Source of the DNA: JBGSQR01 sp964509295
GTDB lineage: Bacteria > Desulfobacterota > Desulfuromonadia > Geobacterales > Pseudopelobacteraceae
Direction: 5' to 3'
DNA length: 64,000 bases
Assembly (NCBI GenBank): GCA_964509295.1
Contig: CAZDWS010000006.1
Coordinates: 162,562 to 226,561 of the forward strand
Shown here: positions 34,710-42,978 of the stretch, piece after piece
Numbering within the stretch: the first letter of the stretch is position 1
How the letters are laid out: the number at the start of each line of letters is the position of its first letter
Notes under the pieces: generated by a model
What the model was told of the DNA's origin: nothing
Seen by the model: only the letters and a program-made list of their open reading frames with translations
Databases searched by the model: none
Translations under genes and position numbers: made by a program

Positions 34710-34738
34710 TTGATTTTTGAGCAAACCCTGATTATATT
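34710..34738 (+). promoter_or_regulatory. Sigma-70 promoter of groESL
   Basis: TTGATT (34710-34715) and TATATT (34733-34738) are separated by 17 bases and lie directly upstream of the CIRCE element. Confidence 0.8.
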
Positions 34739-34747
34739 CCTATTCAG

Positions 34748-34774
34748 TTAGCACTCGCGTCTATTGAGTGCTAA
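34748..34774 (+). promoter_or_regulatory. CIRCE operator (HrcA binding site)
   Basis: TTAGCACTC-N9-GAGTGCTAA matches the CIRCE consensus without a mismatch. HrcA bound here represses groESL until heat shock. The hrcA gene is not in the window. Confidence 0.97.
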
Positions 34775-34822
34775 TTTTTTTGAGACAAATACACCACAAA
34801 GGATAGAAAGGAGAAGTACAGT

Positions 34823-35110
34823 ATGAATTTGAGACCACTTCAGGACCGCATCCTCGTCAAGAGGGTAGAAGAAGAAACCAAAACTGCAGGGGGCCTGTTT
34901 ATCCCTGAAACCGCTAAAGAGAAACCACAGCGTGGCGAAATTGTAGCTGCCGGCAAAGGCAAGAAAACCGAAGACGGCAAAGTGCTGCCTCTGGATGTCA
35001 AAGTTGGCGACAAGGTTCTGTTCGGTAAGTATGCCGGTACTGAAATCAAGGTTGATGGGGAAGATTATCTCATCATGCGCGAAGACGACCTCCTAGCCAT
35101 TGTCGAGTAG
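34823..35110 (+). CDS. groES: Co-chaperonin GroES
   Basis: This 95-residue protein shows the GroES marks LRPLQDRILVKRVEEE, the mobile loop TAGGLFIPETAKEKP (as AGGLFIPE), and GKYAGTEIKVDGEDYLIMRE at the end. Seven copies cap the GroEL barrel. AAGGAG precedes the ATG. It is expressed with groEL from the CIRCE-controlled promoter. Confidence 0.98.
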   Translation: MNLRPLQDRILVKRVEEETKTAGGLFIPETAKEKPQRGEIVAAGKGKKTEDGKVLPLDVKVGDKVLFGKYAGTEIKVDGEDYLIMREDDLLAIVE

Positions 35111-35176
35111 GAACGGTCTTTTTCCGTAGTTTCATGATTACATCATATTAAAAACAAAAACATGGAGGAATAAAGC

Positions 35177-36826
35177 ATGGCTGCAAAAATTATCAAGTTC
35201 GATCAGGATGGTCGTAATGCAATCCTGAAAGGCGTAAATACCCTTGCTGACGTTGTCAAGGTAACTCTCGGACCTAAGGGCCGTAACGTTGTTATCGACA
35301 AATCTTTCGGCGCACCGCTGATCACTAAAGACGGCGTTACTGTTGCAAAAGAAGTTGAACTGGAAGACAAGTTCGAAAACATGGGCGCACAGTTGGTTAA
35401 GGAAGTTGCTTCCAAGACTTCTGACGTTGCCGGCGACGGTACAACAACTGCAACTGTTCTGGCTCAGGCTATCTACAAGCAGGGTTCCAAGCTGGTTGCT
35501 GCAGGCCACAACCCTATGGAAATCAAGCGCGGTATCGACAAGGCTGTTGAAGCCATCGTTGCTGAACTGAAAGCAATCTCCAAACCGATCAAAGATCACA
35601 AGGAAATCGCCCAGGTTGGTACAATCTCTGCCAACAACGACAAAACCATCGGCGATATCATTGCCGAAGCTATGGAAAAAGTCGGCAAAGAAGGCGTTAT
35701 CACTGTTGAAGAAGCAAAAGCCATGGAAACTTCACTGGAAACAGTAGAAGGTATGCAGTTTGACCGTGGTTACCTCTCCCCTTATTTCGTAACCGATCCA
35801 GAGCGCATGGAAGCAACTCTTGAAAACGCTCTGATCCTGATCCACGACAAGAAAATCTCCAACATGAAGGACCTGCTCCCGGTTCTGGAGCAGACCGCCA
35901 AGTCCGGTCGTCCTCTGCTGATCATTGCTGAAGACATCGAAGGCGAAGCGCTGGCAACTCTGGTTGTCAACAAACTGCGCGGCGTTCTGAATGTTGCTGC
36001 TGTCAAGGCTCCCGGTTTCGGCGATCGCCGCAAGGCAATGCTGGAAGATATCGCTACCCTGACCGGTGGACAGGTTATTTCCGAGGAAGTTGGTCACAAG
36101 CTTGACCAGACAACCATGGATATGCTCGGCCGTGCCAAGCGCGTAACCATCGACAAAGACAACACCACGATCATTGACGGCGACGGCAAGGAAGAAGTAA
36201 TTGCCGGCCGCGTTAAGATGATCCGTGCCCAGATCGAAGAAACTTCCAGCGACTACGACAAAGAGAAACTGCAGGAGCGTCTGGCCAAGCTTGTTGGCGG
36301 CGTTGCAGTTATCAAAGTCGGCGCAGCTACCGAAGTTGAAATGAAAGAGAAAAAAGCACGCGTTGAAGATGCTCTTCACGCAACCCGCGCAGCTGTTGAC
36401 GAGGGCATCGTCCCTGGCGGCGGCGTAGCTTACATCCGCGCACTTAGCGCTCTTGATTCCATGAATCTGGTGCCTGAGCAGCAGTTCGGCGTAAACGTGG
36501 TAAGAGCTTCCCTGGAAGCCCCTATCCGTCAGATCGCTGAAAACGCCGGTATCGATGCATCCATCGTTGTTGACAAGGTCAAAAACGGAAAAGATGCTTT
36601 CGGTTACGATGCAGCAGCAGATGAGTATGTTGACATGATCAAGGCCGGCATCATCGATCCGACCAAAGTATCACGCAGCGCACTGCAGAACGCTTCTTCC
36701 ATCGCTGGTCTGATGCTGACAACCGAAGCTCTGATTGCCGAGAAGCCTAAGGAAGACGGCGGCATGGGCGGCGGAATGCCTGGTGGTATGGGCGGCATGG
36801 GCGGAATGGGCGGCGGCATGTATTAA
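35177..36826 (+). CDS. groEL: Chaperonin GroEL
   Basis: The 549-residue chaperonin encapsulates and folds proteins with ATP. LGPKGRNVVIDKSFG, the ATP-site GDGTTTATVLAQ, and the C-terminal Gly-Gly-Met repeats are intact. Codon use is strongly biased towards GTT, GCT and AAC compared with its neighbours, as in highly expressed genes. It lies 66 bases after groES. A strong terminator follows. Confidence 0.98.
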   Translation: MAAKIIKFDQDGRNAILKGVNTLADVVKVTLGPKGRNVVIDKSFGAPLITKDGVTVAKEVELEDKFENMGAQLVKEVASKTSDVAGDGTTTATVLAQAIYKQGSKLVAAGHNPMEIKRGIDKAVEAIVAELKAISKPIKDHKEIAQVGTISANNDKTIGDIIAEAMEKVGKEGVITVEEAKAMETSLETVEGMQFDRGYLSPYFVTDPERMEATLENALILIHDKKISNMKDLLPVLEQTAKSGRPLLIIAEDIEGEALATLVVNKLRGVLNVAAVKAPGFGDRRKAMLEDIATLTGGQVISEEVGHKLDQTTMDMLGRAKRVTIDKDNTTIIDGDGKEEVIAGRVKMIRAQIEETSSDYDKEKLQERLAKLVGGVAVIKVGAATEVEMKEKKARVEDALHATRAAVDEGIVPGGGVAYIRALSALDSMNLVPEQQFGVNVVRASLEAPIRQIAENAGIDASIVVDKVKNGKDAFGYDAAADEYVDMIKAGIIDPTKVSRSALQNASSIAGLMLTTEALIAEKPKEDGGMGGGMPGGMGGMGGMGGGMY

Positions 36827-36865
36827 TTCCGGCTGGTTCGGAATTAATACATAAAACTGTTATTG

Positions 36866-36905
36866 ATAAAAAAGGCCGGGAGCATATGCTTCCGGCCTTT
36901 TTTGC
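36866..36905 (+). terminator. Intrinsic terminator of groESL
   Basis: AAAAAAGGCCGG and CCGGCCTTTTTT form the outer stem, extended by GAGCATATGCTT, ending in a T-run. Confidence 0.95.
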
Positions 36906-36984
36906 GTATAATTGATTCAAATCAAATACTTTATGCCTCATCCGGCATATCGTGAAATTACAACAGAAACGAAAGGGGAAAATC

Positions 36985-37302
36985 ATGGAATTAACAGGCA
37001 AAGCATTGACAATGAGTGAGTTGGTTTCTTATCAGGGCGGTTCGGTGGTCAGCAAGACTCTGATCGATAAGAAAATCGGTACTGTGACTCTGTTTTCTTT
37101 TGATGCAGGGCAGGGACTGAGTGAACATACAGCGCCGTTTGACGCTTTTGTGCAGGTAGTTGACGGCGAGGCTGAAGTAACTATTGACGGAGAAGCCCAG
37201 GTTGTTACTGCCGGCCAGATGATTATCATGCCGGCCAACCACCCCCATGCTTTGAAAGCCGTAAAGCCTTTCAAGATGCTGCTGGTGATGATCAGGGCTT
37301 AG
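36985..37302 (+). CDS. Cupin-domain protein
   Basis: The 105-residue protein is a single cupin barrel: SEHTAPFDAFVQVVDGEAEVTI holds motif 1 in part and NHPHALKAVKPF motif 2. One of the usual two histidines in motif 1 is replaced (EHTAPFDAF), so metal binding may be weaker. Function is unknown; homologues in anaerobes are annotated only as cupins. ATG 36985 with AAAGGGG upstream is preferred. Confidence 0.8.
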   Translation: MELTGKALTMSELVSYQGGSVVSKTLIDKKIGTVTLFSFDAGQGLSEHTAPFDAFVQVVDGEAEVTIDGEAQVVTAGQMIIMPANHPHALKAVKPFKMLLVMIRA

Positions 37303-37326
37303 AAAAACTTTTACAGTGGCTGGATC

Positions 37327-37764
37327 TCAGGGCGATGGAGTCAGATTTTCAAACTTGCCCATAATCATGAATGTTGCTCTGGATTTGGCCACCAGCTTTT
37401 CTGCCGTATCAAACATCTCTGCTTCAACTACCATGGTCTGGCGGCCGCAGTGTATGACCCTGCCGATGGCATGTACAACTTCATTGGCTGCTGCATTTCT
37501 GATGTAGTTGATATTCAGCTCTATGGTGACGACCCGGTTGCCCATGGTTGCACATGCTACTCCCATGACCGTGTCGGCCAGGGATGCCACTGCTCCGCCA
37601 TGGAGCGAGTTGTATAGGTTTGTGTGCTTCTTTGGGTTTACCGGCATGTTTATTTCCGCTTCACCCTCACGAATGGCGACAATGTTCATGTCCAGCAGAT
37701 GGACAAACGGATTGCGGTCGTAAATTCCTTCCAGGTACTTTTTCAGGTTTTTAATGTAATCCAT
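37327..37764 (-). CDS. PaaI-type hotdog thioesterase
   Basis: The LHGGAVASLADTVMGVAC segment is the hotdog helix with the catalytic region of PaaI-family acyl-CoA thioesterases; NINYIRNA and RVIHCGRQTMVVEAE continue the fold. The 145 residues are typical. The acyl substrate is unknown. It faces the cupin gene and is not in an operon. Confidence 0.9.
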   Translation of the reverse strand: MDYIKNLKKYLEGIYDRNPFVHLLDMNIVAIREGEAEINMPVNPKKHTNLYNSLHGGAVASLADTVMGVACATMGNRVVTIELNINYIRNAAANEVVHAIGRVIHCGRQTMVVEAEMFDTAEKLVAKSRATFMIMGKFENLTPSP

Positions 37765-37989
37765 CGTGTTAAATTCTCCATAATATGGTCTGCGGCAAAA
37801 TAAGCTGGTAACTTAGCTTGTCTGTTCGACAGTTTCAACAAAAACATCTGGACAAGCTGTCAAGGCATTGGCTATAGTCCCGCAAAATCCGCAGCAGAGA
37901 ATCAATATGACCTTTGGTTCAGTGTGTGATATTCTCCTCTGCGATAAATTATGCCTGAGCTGCAAAACCCAGAGCCTTACGGAGAAACC

Positions 37990-38952
37990 ATGAACAAGAC
38001 TGCGGTCCTGTTATTACAGATGGGTGGGCCGGATTCGATTGCCGATATCGAACCTTTTTTGTATAACCTGTTTTGCGACCGGGATATCATCAGTATGGGA
38101 CCGGCATTTCTCCAGCCGCTACTGGCCAGGCTTATTGCCCGCCGACGTTCGTGTAAGGTTTCAGCTTATTACAGTAAAATAGGCGGAAAATCACCGATCC
38201 GTGAATTGACCGAACAGCAGGCTTCAGAGCTGGAAAAAAAGCTGGGAGACCGGTACAGATGTTTTGTGGCCATGCGTTATTCCAGGCCTGATACTGCCGA
38301 AGCGTTGGCAGCTGTTTCCCGTGAAGGTATCAAACGTATTATTGCCCTGCCGCTCTATCCTCATTTTTCCAGAGCCACAACCGGTTCCAGCCTGAATCAG
38401 CTGGAGCGGGATCTGGCTCGTTCCAATGAAAAAATTGAACTGACCATAGTCAGGCAGTTTTGTGATCATCCGCAATATATTGCTGCCCTGGCTGAAAAAA
38501 TTGAAAAAGGGCTGTCCGGAATTGAGAAGAGGGGCGATGTGCAACTGCTGTTTTCTGCACATGGCCTGCCGCAATCATTCATCGATTCCGGCGATCCTTA
38601 CCTGGAGCAGATCCAAACAACAGTCCGGCTGGTAATGGAGCGCTTCGCAGATATTTCCCACCACCTTTCATTCCAATCCAGGGCCGGGCCGGTCAAATGG
38701 CTGGAACCCTCTACCGAGGACAAAATAAGCGAACTCGCTGCTAAAGGTGCCGGACCATTGCTGGTAGTTCCGATTTCTTTTGTCTCAGACCATATCGAGA
38801 CACTCTACGAGATCGATATTCAGTACCGTGAAGAGGCTTTATCGCTTGGGTTAAATGAGTTTAGCCGGGTCGAGGCGCTTAACTCTTCCCCAAGATTTAT
38901 CAGCTGTCTGGCTGATCTTGTATTGACTGCAGATAAATCAGAAAATAGATGA
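37990..38952 (+). CDS. hemH: Ferrochelatase HemH
   Basis: HemH inserts iron into protoporphyrin (or coproporphyrin) in heme synthesis. LLLQMGGPDS at the start, ALPLYPHFSRATTGSS, FSAHGLPQSFID and FVSDHIETLYEID are the family blocks, with the catalytic His in SAHGLP and Glu in HIETL. ATG 37990 with GGAG upstream gives 320 residues. Heme is needed for the many cytochromes of such organisms. The 225 bases upstream show no strong motif. Confidence 0.95.
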   Translation: MNKTAVLLLQMGGPDSIADIEPFLYNLFCDRDIISMGPAFLQPLLARLIARRRSCKVSAYYSKIGGKSPIRELTEQQASELEKKLGDRYRCFVAMRYSRPDTAEALAAVSREGIKRIIALPLYPHFSRATTGSSLNQLERDLARSNEKIELTIVRQFCDHPQYIAALAEKIEKGLSGIEKRGDVQLLFSAHGLPQSFIDSGDPYLEQIQTTVRLVMERFADISHHLSFQSRAGPVKWLEPSTEDKISELAAKGAGPLLVVPISFVSDHIETLYEIDIQYREEALSLGLNEFSRVEALNSSPRFISCLADLVLTADKSENR

Positions 38953-39070
38953 ATTCCGCATATCAAATCAATAGACACTCCATGATTTGTGACTTACAAT
39001 TGGTCTTACAATTTGCCGTTTGAAATATTTTTGCTGGTTCTGTTCCCATTTTATAAAGGGTGGTGACTTT

Positions 39071-40228
39071 ATGCGGATTATTCTGGCGCCGGATTCTTAC
39101 AAAGGCAGTCTTTCTGCTGTTGGTGTGGCAGATGCCATGGAGCGCGGTATCAAGCAGGTGTTTCCTGATGCAGATATTATCAAATTTCCCATTGCCGACG
39201 GTGGGGAAGGTACTGTTGAAGCATTGGTGACTGCCACTTGTGGCCGGATTGTAACAACATCGGTCAGAGGTCCCTTGGGCGAACCGGTTGATGCCAACTG
39301 GGGAGTGTTCGGGGATGGGCAGACCGCAGTAATTGAAATGGCAACCGCTTCCGGCCTGACTCTGGTGCCGCGTGAACAGCGCGACCCAAGAATTACATCG
39401 ACATACGGTACCGGCCAGTTGATCAAGGCTGCATTGGATGCCGGATTAAGAAAGATCATAATCGGCATTGGCGGCAGTGCAACCAATGACGGTGGAACCG
39501 GTATGGCCCGTGCCCTTGGTGCGCGTTTTCTGGATAGTAACGGAAATGATCTGGTTGAGGGGGGCGCAGCACTGATCAACCTCTCGCAGGTTGACCTGGA
39601 CGGGCTTGATCCCAGACTGGCAGAAACCACAATCCAGGTGGCCTGTGATGTTAATAATCCTCTCTGTGGAGTAAAAGGGGCTTCAGCGGTTTATGGACCG
39701 CAAAAGGGCGCTACTCCCCAGATGGTTGCGGAGCTTGATCTGGCATTAGGTCAATATGCCCGGATAGTGGAACAGGCAACAGGCCGAAAGATTTCCGAAT
39801 TGCCCGGTACAGGTGCTGCCGGTGGATTGGGTGCAGGCCTGCTGTTTTTTACCAACTCCAGCCTGCTGCCCGGTGTAAAGATCGTACTTGATGCTGTCGG
39901 TTTTGCAGAGGCTGTTCAAACTGCGGATCTGGTTTTTACCGGTGAAGGGTGTACGGACGCCCAGACCGCCCATGGCAAGGCCCCGCTTGGTGTGGCAATG
40001 CTTGCCAGAAACAGCGGAGTGCCGGTAATCTGTCTTTCCGGTGGACTGGGAGTAGGGTCGGAACATGTGCTGGAGCATGGTATTGATGCCCTGCTCGGCA
40101 TTGTATCCAGTCCGATGCCTCTGGAGGATTGCATGCAGAGAGCTGACGAACTGATAGAGACAGCGGCCATCCGCATCTGTCGTTTGCTCCAGATTGGAAA
40201 GGGACTGGGAAAGCCGCATCAAACCTGA
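39071..40228 (+). CDS. Glycerate kinase (GlxK/GarK type)
   Basis: The protein phosphorylates D-glycerate with ATP. LAPDSYKGSLSA at the start, IGIGGSATNDGGTGMA and the GAAGGLGAGL block identify the type-1 GlxK family. At 385 residues the length is normal. ATG 39071 follows AAGGGTGGTGA. The 77-codon membrane gene follows after 42 bases. Confidence 0.95.
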   Translation: MRIILAPDSYKGSLSAVGVADAMERGIKQVFPDADIIKFPIADGGEGTVEALVTATCGRIVTTSVRGPLGEPVDANWGVFGDGQTAVIEMATASGLTLVPREQRDPRITSTYGTGQLIKAALDAGLRKIIIGIGGSATNDGGTGMARALGARFLDSNGNDLVEGGAALINLSQVDLDGLDPRLAETTIQVACDVNNPLCGVKGASAVYGPQKGATPQMVAELDLALGQYARIVEQATGRKISELPGTGAAGGLGAGLLFFTNSSLLPGVKIVLDAVGFAEAVQTADLVFTGEGCTDAQTAHGKAPLGVAMLARNSGVPVICLSGGLGVGSEHVLEHGIDALLGIVSSPMPLEDCMQRADELIETAAIRICRLLQIGKGLGKPHQT

Positions 40229-40270
40229 TTTACCAAACTTGAATTTATATCAATGGAATCGGAGGCAGGA

Positions 40271-40486
40271 ATGGAAGTAAAGAAGATGATAGGTGGTATT
40301 TTAGTGGCTATTGGCGTGGTTACGTTTTATGGCGCTTATACTGATGGTGCCACCGAGTGGTTGACAAACTGGATTATTCAGAACGCACCGCATATGAAAG
40401 GCAAATACTCTGCTCAGGAGTTGATGATTTCCTGGGGTGGCTTGATGGCCGGTATCGGCCTGATGCTGATTGTCAGAAGACGCTGA
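40271..40486 (+). CDS. Small two-helix membrane protein, unknown
   Basis: The 71-residue protein has one hydrophobic helix at about 5-25 and a second at about 52-68, ending in RRR. It is not recognised. ATG 40271 has GGAGG six bases upstream, which supports translation. A terminator follows at 40519-40550. Confidence 0.65.
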   Translation: MEVKKMIGGILVAIGVVTFYGAYTDGATEWLTNWIIQNAPHMKGKYSAQELMISWGGLMAGIGLMLIVRRR

Positions 40487-40518
40487 TTTAGTTACCTGAT
40501 CAAAGACCGAAAAAATGT

Positions 40519-40550
40519 AAGGCCCGCAATTTTCGCGGGCCTTATTTGTA
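40519..40550. terminator. Intrinsic terminator
   Basis: AAGGCCCGC and GCGGGCCTT pair, with a short AT loop. T-rich sequence follows on the plus strand, and CATTTTTT follows on the minus strand, so it can work in both directions. Confidence 0.85.
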
Positions 40551-40559
40551 TTTAACTGC

Positions 40560-40776
40560 TTTGCACCCTTTTCATGGGTCACTCCGGCGAGATACTTTGC
40601 CGGATAACATTGCTGATAATTTATGGTGTTCGGAAACAGATTCCTCTATTACTCCGACCTCCTGTGTCTGTCATTATGTTTCAGGTAGCGCTACCTTGTT
40701 TTTAATATAATCTTCTGAAAAAAATAAAACAGGCTGTTTTTAAATTTTTTTTCCATGTATAATAATTTTTTGACAG
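40560..40776. other. Structured intergenic stretch without a gene
   Basis: This part of a 334-base gap holds a hairpin TCCGGC/GCCGGA (40583-40604), a weaker TCGGA/TCCGA pairing (40629-40656), and AGGTAGCGCTACCT followed by TGTTTTT (40683-40701), which looks like a terminator on the plus strand. Together they could be a small RNA, but no known family or promoter was recognised. A 43-codon reading inside has no ribosome site. Confidence 0.3.
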
Positions 40777-40807
40777 ACAGGGACGTGAAATCGTCCCTGT
40801 TTTTTTG
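40777..40807 (+). terminator. Plus-strand intrinsic terminator without an assigned gene
   Basis: ACAGGGACG and CGTCCCTGT form a perfect 9-bp stem with a six-base loop and a TTTTTTT run on the plus strand. No plus-strand gene precedes it within 290 bases, and the minus-strand side lacks a T-run. Confidence 0.8.
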
Positions 40808-40820
40808 TTTGGTGTATCGA

Positions 40821-41045
40821 TTATCGCAATGGATCAAAAAGATATTCCAGTCCGTTGACCTTTATTTCATAGACCGCACGAAGCATATCACCCAGCTTTC
40901 CTTTCGGCATACCCTCCTGATTCATCCAGACTACATATGGTTCAGGCAGGTCTATCAAGAGTCGCCCGGCATATTTTCCATAGGGCATGCGCGTTTTGCT
41001 CAGTTCCAGTAATTGCCGGTGGTCGAAAACTGAAATGTCCTCCAT
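40821..41045 (-). CDS. DUF3820 family protein
   Basis: The 74-residue protein carries MPYGKYAGRLLIDLPEPYVVWM (in outline PYGKYAGRLL and LPEPYVVW), the DUF3820 mark, and no catalytic motif I know. Its start is three bases downstream of the end of the dihydrouridine synthase gene, so the two form an operon. Function unknown. Confidence 0.85.
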   Translation of the reverse strand: MEDISVFDHRQLLELSKTRMPYGKYAGRLLIDLPEPYVVWMNQEGMPKGKLGDMLRAVYEIKVNGLEYLFDPLR

Positions 41046-41048
41046 AAT

Positions 41049-42011
41049 CTAGCCTAACTCCTTCAGAACGTCTGAAAATGCGGTTACCCGCCCTGCTTTT
41101 TTCATTGATTTAAAGGGTTTTTCAAATCCCGTATCATCGATAGTCGAGAGGATATCCTTCATTCTTGCCAGAATCTGAGCCTCTCCACAAAACAGGCTGC
41201 TATATCTGACCAGTATTTCTTCCATATAATAGCGCAGCATGGAAGCCCGTTCCGAGTGGTCAGGTTCTGCTGTGGCCTTGCCGCGTAAACGCTTGAAAAT
41301 CAACGGATCACTTATGGCGCCTCTACCCAGCATCAATCCGGAAGCACCAGTCATTTTTTGTACATGGAGGCCGGCCGCCGTATCGGTTATGTCGCCATTG
41401 GCGATAACCGGAATTCGGGTTTTTTGAACTACCTGGGCGGTTATGTTGTGGTCGGCCTGACCTGAATATTTTTGAATTACGACTCTTGGATGAAGAATCA
41501 GGAAATCGACGCCGGATGCTTCAAAGAGCGGCAGCAGGTCGAAAATTTGCCCGGGATTGTCATAGCCTGCACGAAGTTTGATTGAAAAGGAACATGAAAT
41601 AGCCTTGCGAAGAGCAGGAATGATGTTGTTCAGCTCTGCCGGATCCCGCAACATGCCACCACCGGTCAGGCCTGTTGTCATACGGCCATATGGGCATCCC
41701 ATATTCAGGTTGATATGCCTGGCACCGGCTGACTGTGCCGACTCGGCTGCTGCAACAAGTGCTGCCTGCCCGTGGCCGATCAGTTGTACCACAAGCGGAA
41801 CAGTATCATTGTTAGTTGATATTTCGCGCAGATCGCCACTGGAAAGTTTTTGCTTGGCATCGGCCGGGTTTACTCTCATGAACTCCGTGAAAACAACATC
41901 CGGGCGGACCCAGTCGATAAAGAAGGAGCGCAGCGTGCTGTTGGTCAGCCCCTGCATTGGTGCCAGCATTAAAGGGAACTGCTCCTTTGGCCATGGAAGC
42001 TGTGCGGTCAT
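41049..42011 (-). CDS. tRNA-dihydrouridine synthase family protein
   Basis: Dus enzymes reduce uridine in tRNA using FMN. LAPMQGLTNSTLR near the start, NMGCPYGRMTTGLTGGGML with the catalytic Cys, and IPVIANGDI and GLMLGRGAISDP (FMN-phosphate site) are present. The length of 320 residues fits. The DusA/B/C class cannot be assigned. It is followed by the DUF3820 gene. Confidence 0.9.
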   Translation of the reverse strand: MTAQLPWPKEQFPLMLAPMQGLTNSTLRSFFIDWVRPDVVFTEFMRVNPADAKQKLSSGDLREISTNNDTVPLVVQLIGHGQAALVAAAESAQSAGARHINLNMGCPYGRMTTGLTGGGMLRDPAELNNIIPALRKAISCSFSIKLRAGYDNPGQIFDLLPLFEASGVDFLILHPRVVIQKYSGQADHNITAQVVQKTRIPVIANGDITDTAAGLHVQKMTGASGLMLGRGAISDPLIFKRLRGKATAEPDHSERASMLRYYMEEILVRYSSLFCGEAQILARMKDILSTIDDTGFEKPFKSMKKAGRVTAFSDVLKELG

Positions 42012-42064
42012 GTATGTCCTGGAAACTGATGCTTATTGGATTGGTTGTAGTTTTTTGTGTTAAA

Positions 42065-42106
42065 AAAAACAACGACTCCTGAGAAAACACAGGAGTCGTT
42101 GTTGCT
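42065..42106 (-). terminator. Intrinsic terminator of the second FKBP gene
   Basis: AACAACGACTCCTG and CAGGAGTCGTTGTT form a 14-bp perfect stem. On the minus strand it is followed by TTTTTT. It lies after the FKBP stop codon and before the dus gene. Confidence 0.95.
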
Positions 42107-42158
42107 TAAAGTCAGTCGGTCGGATTAGCCCTGATAAACAGGATAACTTCTAACCTAA

Positions 42159-42659
42159 CTAAAGAATTTCCACCAGCTCCAACTCAAAGGTGAGATCTTC
42201 GCCTGCAAGAGGGTGATTGGAGTCAAAAGTAACGCTCTCATCATTTACCTCGACAACGGTTACATCAAAAGCATCGTCATCATCGTTGGTAATGGTCAGT
42301 TCGTCGCCAACCTCAGGCTTCAGGTCTTCCGGCATATCGGTTCTGGGTACGTTGAAAATCTTTTCCATATCATATTCGCCAAATGCATCTTTGGCTGGAA
42401 TTACAACGGTTTTCTTTTCGCCGATAGCCATGCCGACCAGTGCGTCTTCGACCAGAGGAAAGAATTCTTCCGAGCCGATGGTCAGTTCCATGGGGCCGCT
42501 TTCGTCTCCGCAACCGCAGCCTTCATCACTGCAGCTGTCGTCGTTACAGCTGTCAGTTGAGCATTCTTCTTCTTCGTAAGTTGAATCGAAAACAGTTCCG
42601 TCTTCGAGTTTTCCGATGTAGTTAATAACTACTTTGTCGCCTTTCTTTGCTTGTGCCAT
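42159..42659 (-). CDS. FKBP-type peptidyl-prolyl isomerase (SlyD-like), paralogue with Cys-rich loop
   Basis: This 166-residue protein is a paralogue of the one at 6494-7027, with the same layout and the same MAQAK start and NHPLAGEDLTFELEL end. Its loop before GPMEL carries five cysteines (33, 38, 43, 48, 50), the first four spaced every five residues, in acidic sequence. The two inserts differ in length and sequence while the FKBP framework is conserved. Expected roles are prolyl isomerisation and chaperoning; metal binding by the insert is inferred. It has its own terminator. Confidence 0.9.
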   Translation of the reverse strand: MAQAKKGDKVVINYIGKLEDGTVFDSTYEEEECSTDSCNDDSCSDEGCGCGDESGPMELTIGSEEFFPLVEDALVGMAIGEKKTVVIPAKDAFGEYDMEKIFNVPRTDMPEDLKPEVGDELTITNDDDDAFDVTVVEVNDESVTFDSNHPLAGEDLTFELELVEIL

Positions 42660-42891
42660 TTTGGACCTTTCAATTTGTGGTAGGCTGCAGAGCCATATAA
42701 TTTTTACAGCATACGAAATAAATCGGCTTTCAGTCTACAAAAATTTTCAGTTTATCTGTCAGGCCGTTTCTGGAGGTCGGTGTTCACATGTCTGTTTGTT
42801 GAATTTGCAATTTTAACACGTTGCCTTTGAAAAATATTGATGCTAATTTATTCAAGTTATAAGTATTTGTTTTAAAGTTTCAGTGGTTTAG

Positions 42892-42907
42892 ATGGAAATG
42901 TTTCCAT
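42892..42907. promoter_or_regulatory. Palindrome upstream of the PAS-GGDEF gene
   Basis: ATGGAAA-TG-TTTCCAT is a perfect 7-2-7 inverted repeat 72 bases before the GTG start. It lies in a 319-base gap between divergent FKBP and cyclase genes that otherwise shows only AT-rich sequence. It is a candidate operator. Confidence 0.4.
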
Positions 42908-42978
42908 GTATAAGCTGAAGTCATTTAGCAGAAGTTATTCAGCTCATAAAGACTTTATTAATCAGGTGGAGAACCTCA

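Noticed and set aside
35732..36379. Open frame antisense to groEL (215 codons)
   Set aside because: GroEL codon bias creates open frames on the opposite strand; there is no domain or ribosome site.
40560..40620. GEMM (c-di-GMP or cGAMP) riboswitch
   Set aside because: The minus strand has GCAAAGC-like phrases near a hairpin, but the second stem and conserved joining bases are missing and no gene lies suitably downstream.
40574..40705. 43-codon plus-strand reading frame in the structured gap
   Set aside because: It has no ribosome site and its end falls within a terminator-like hairpin.
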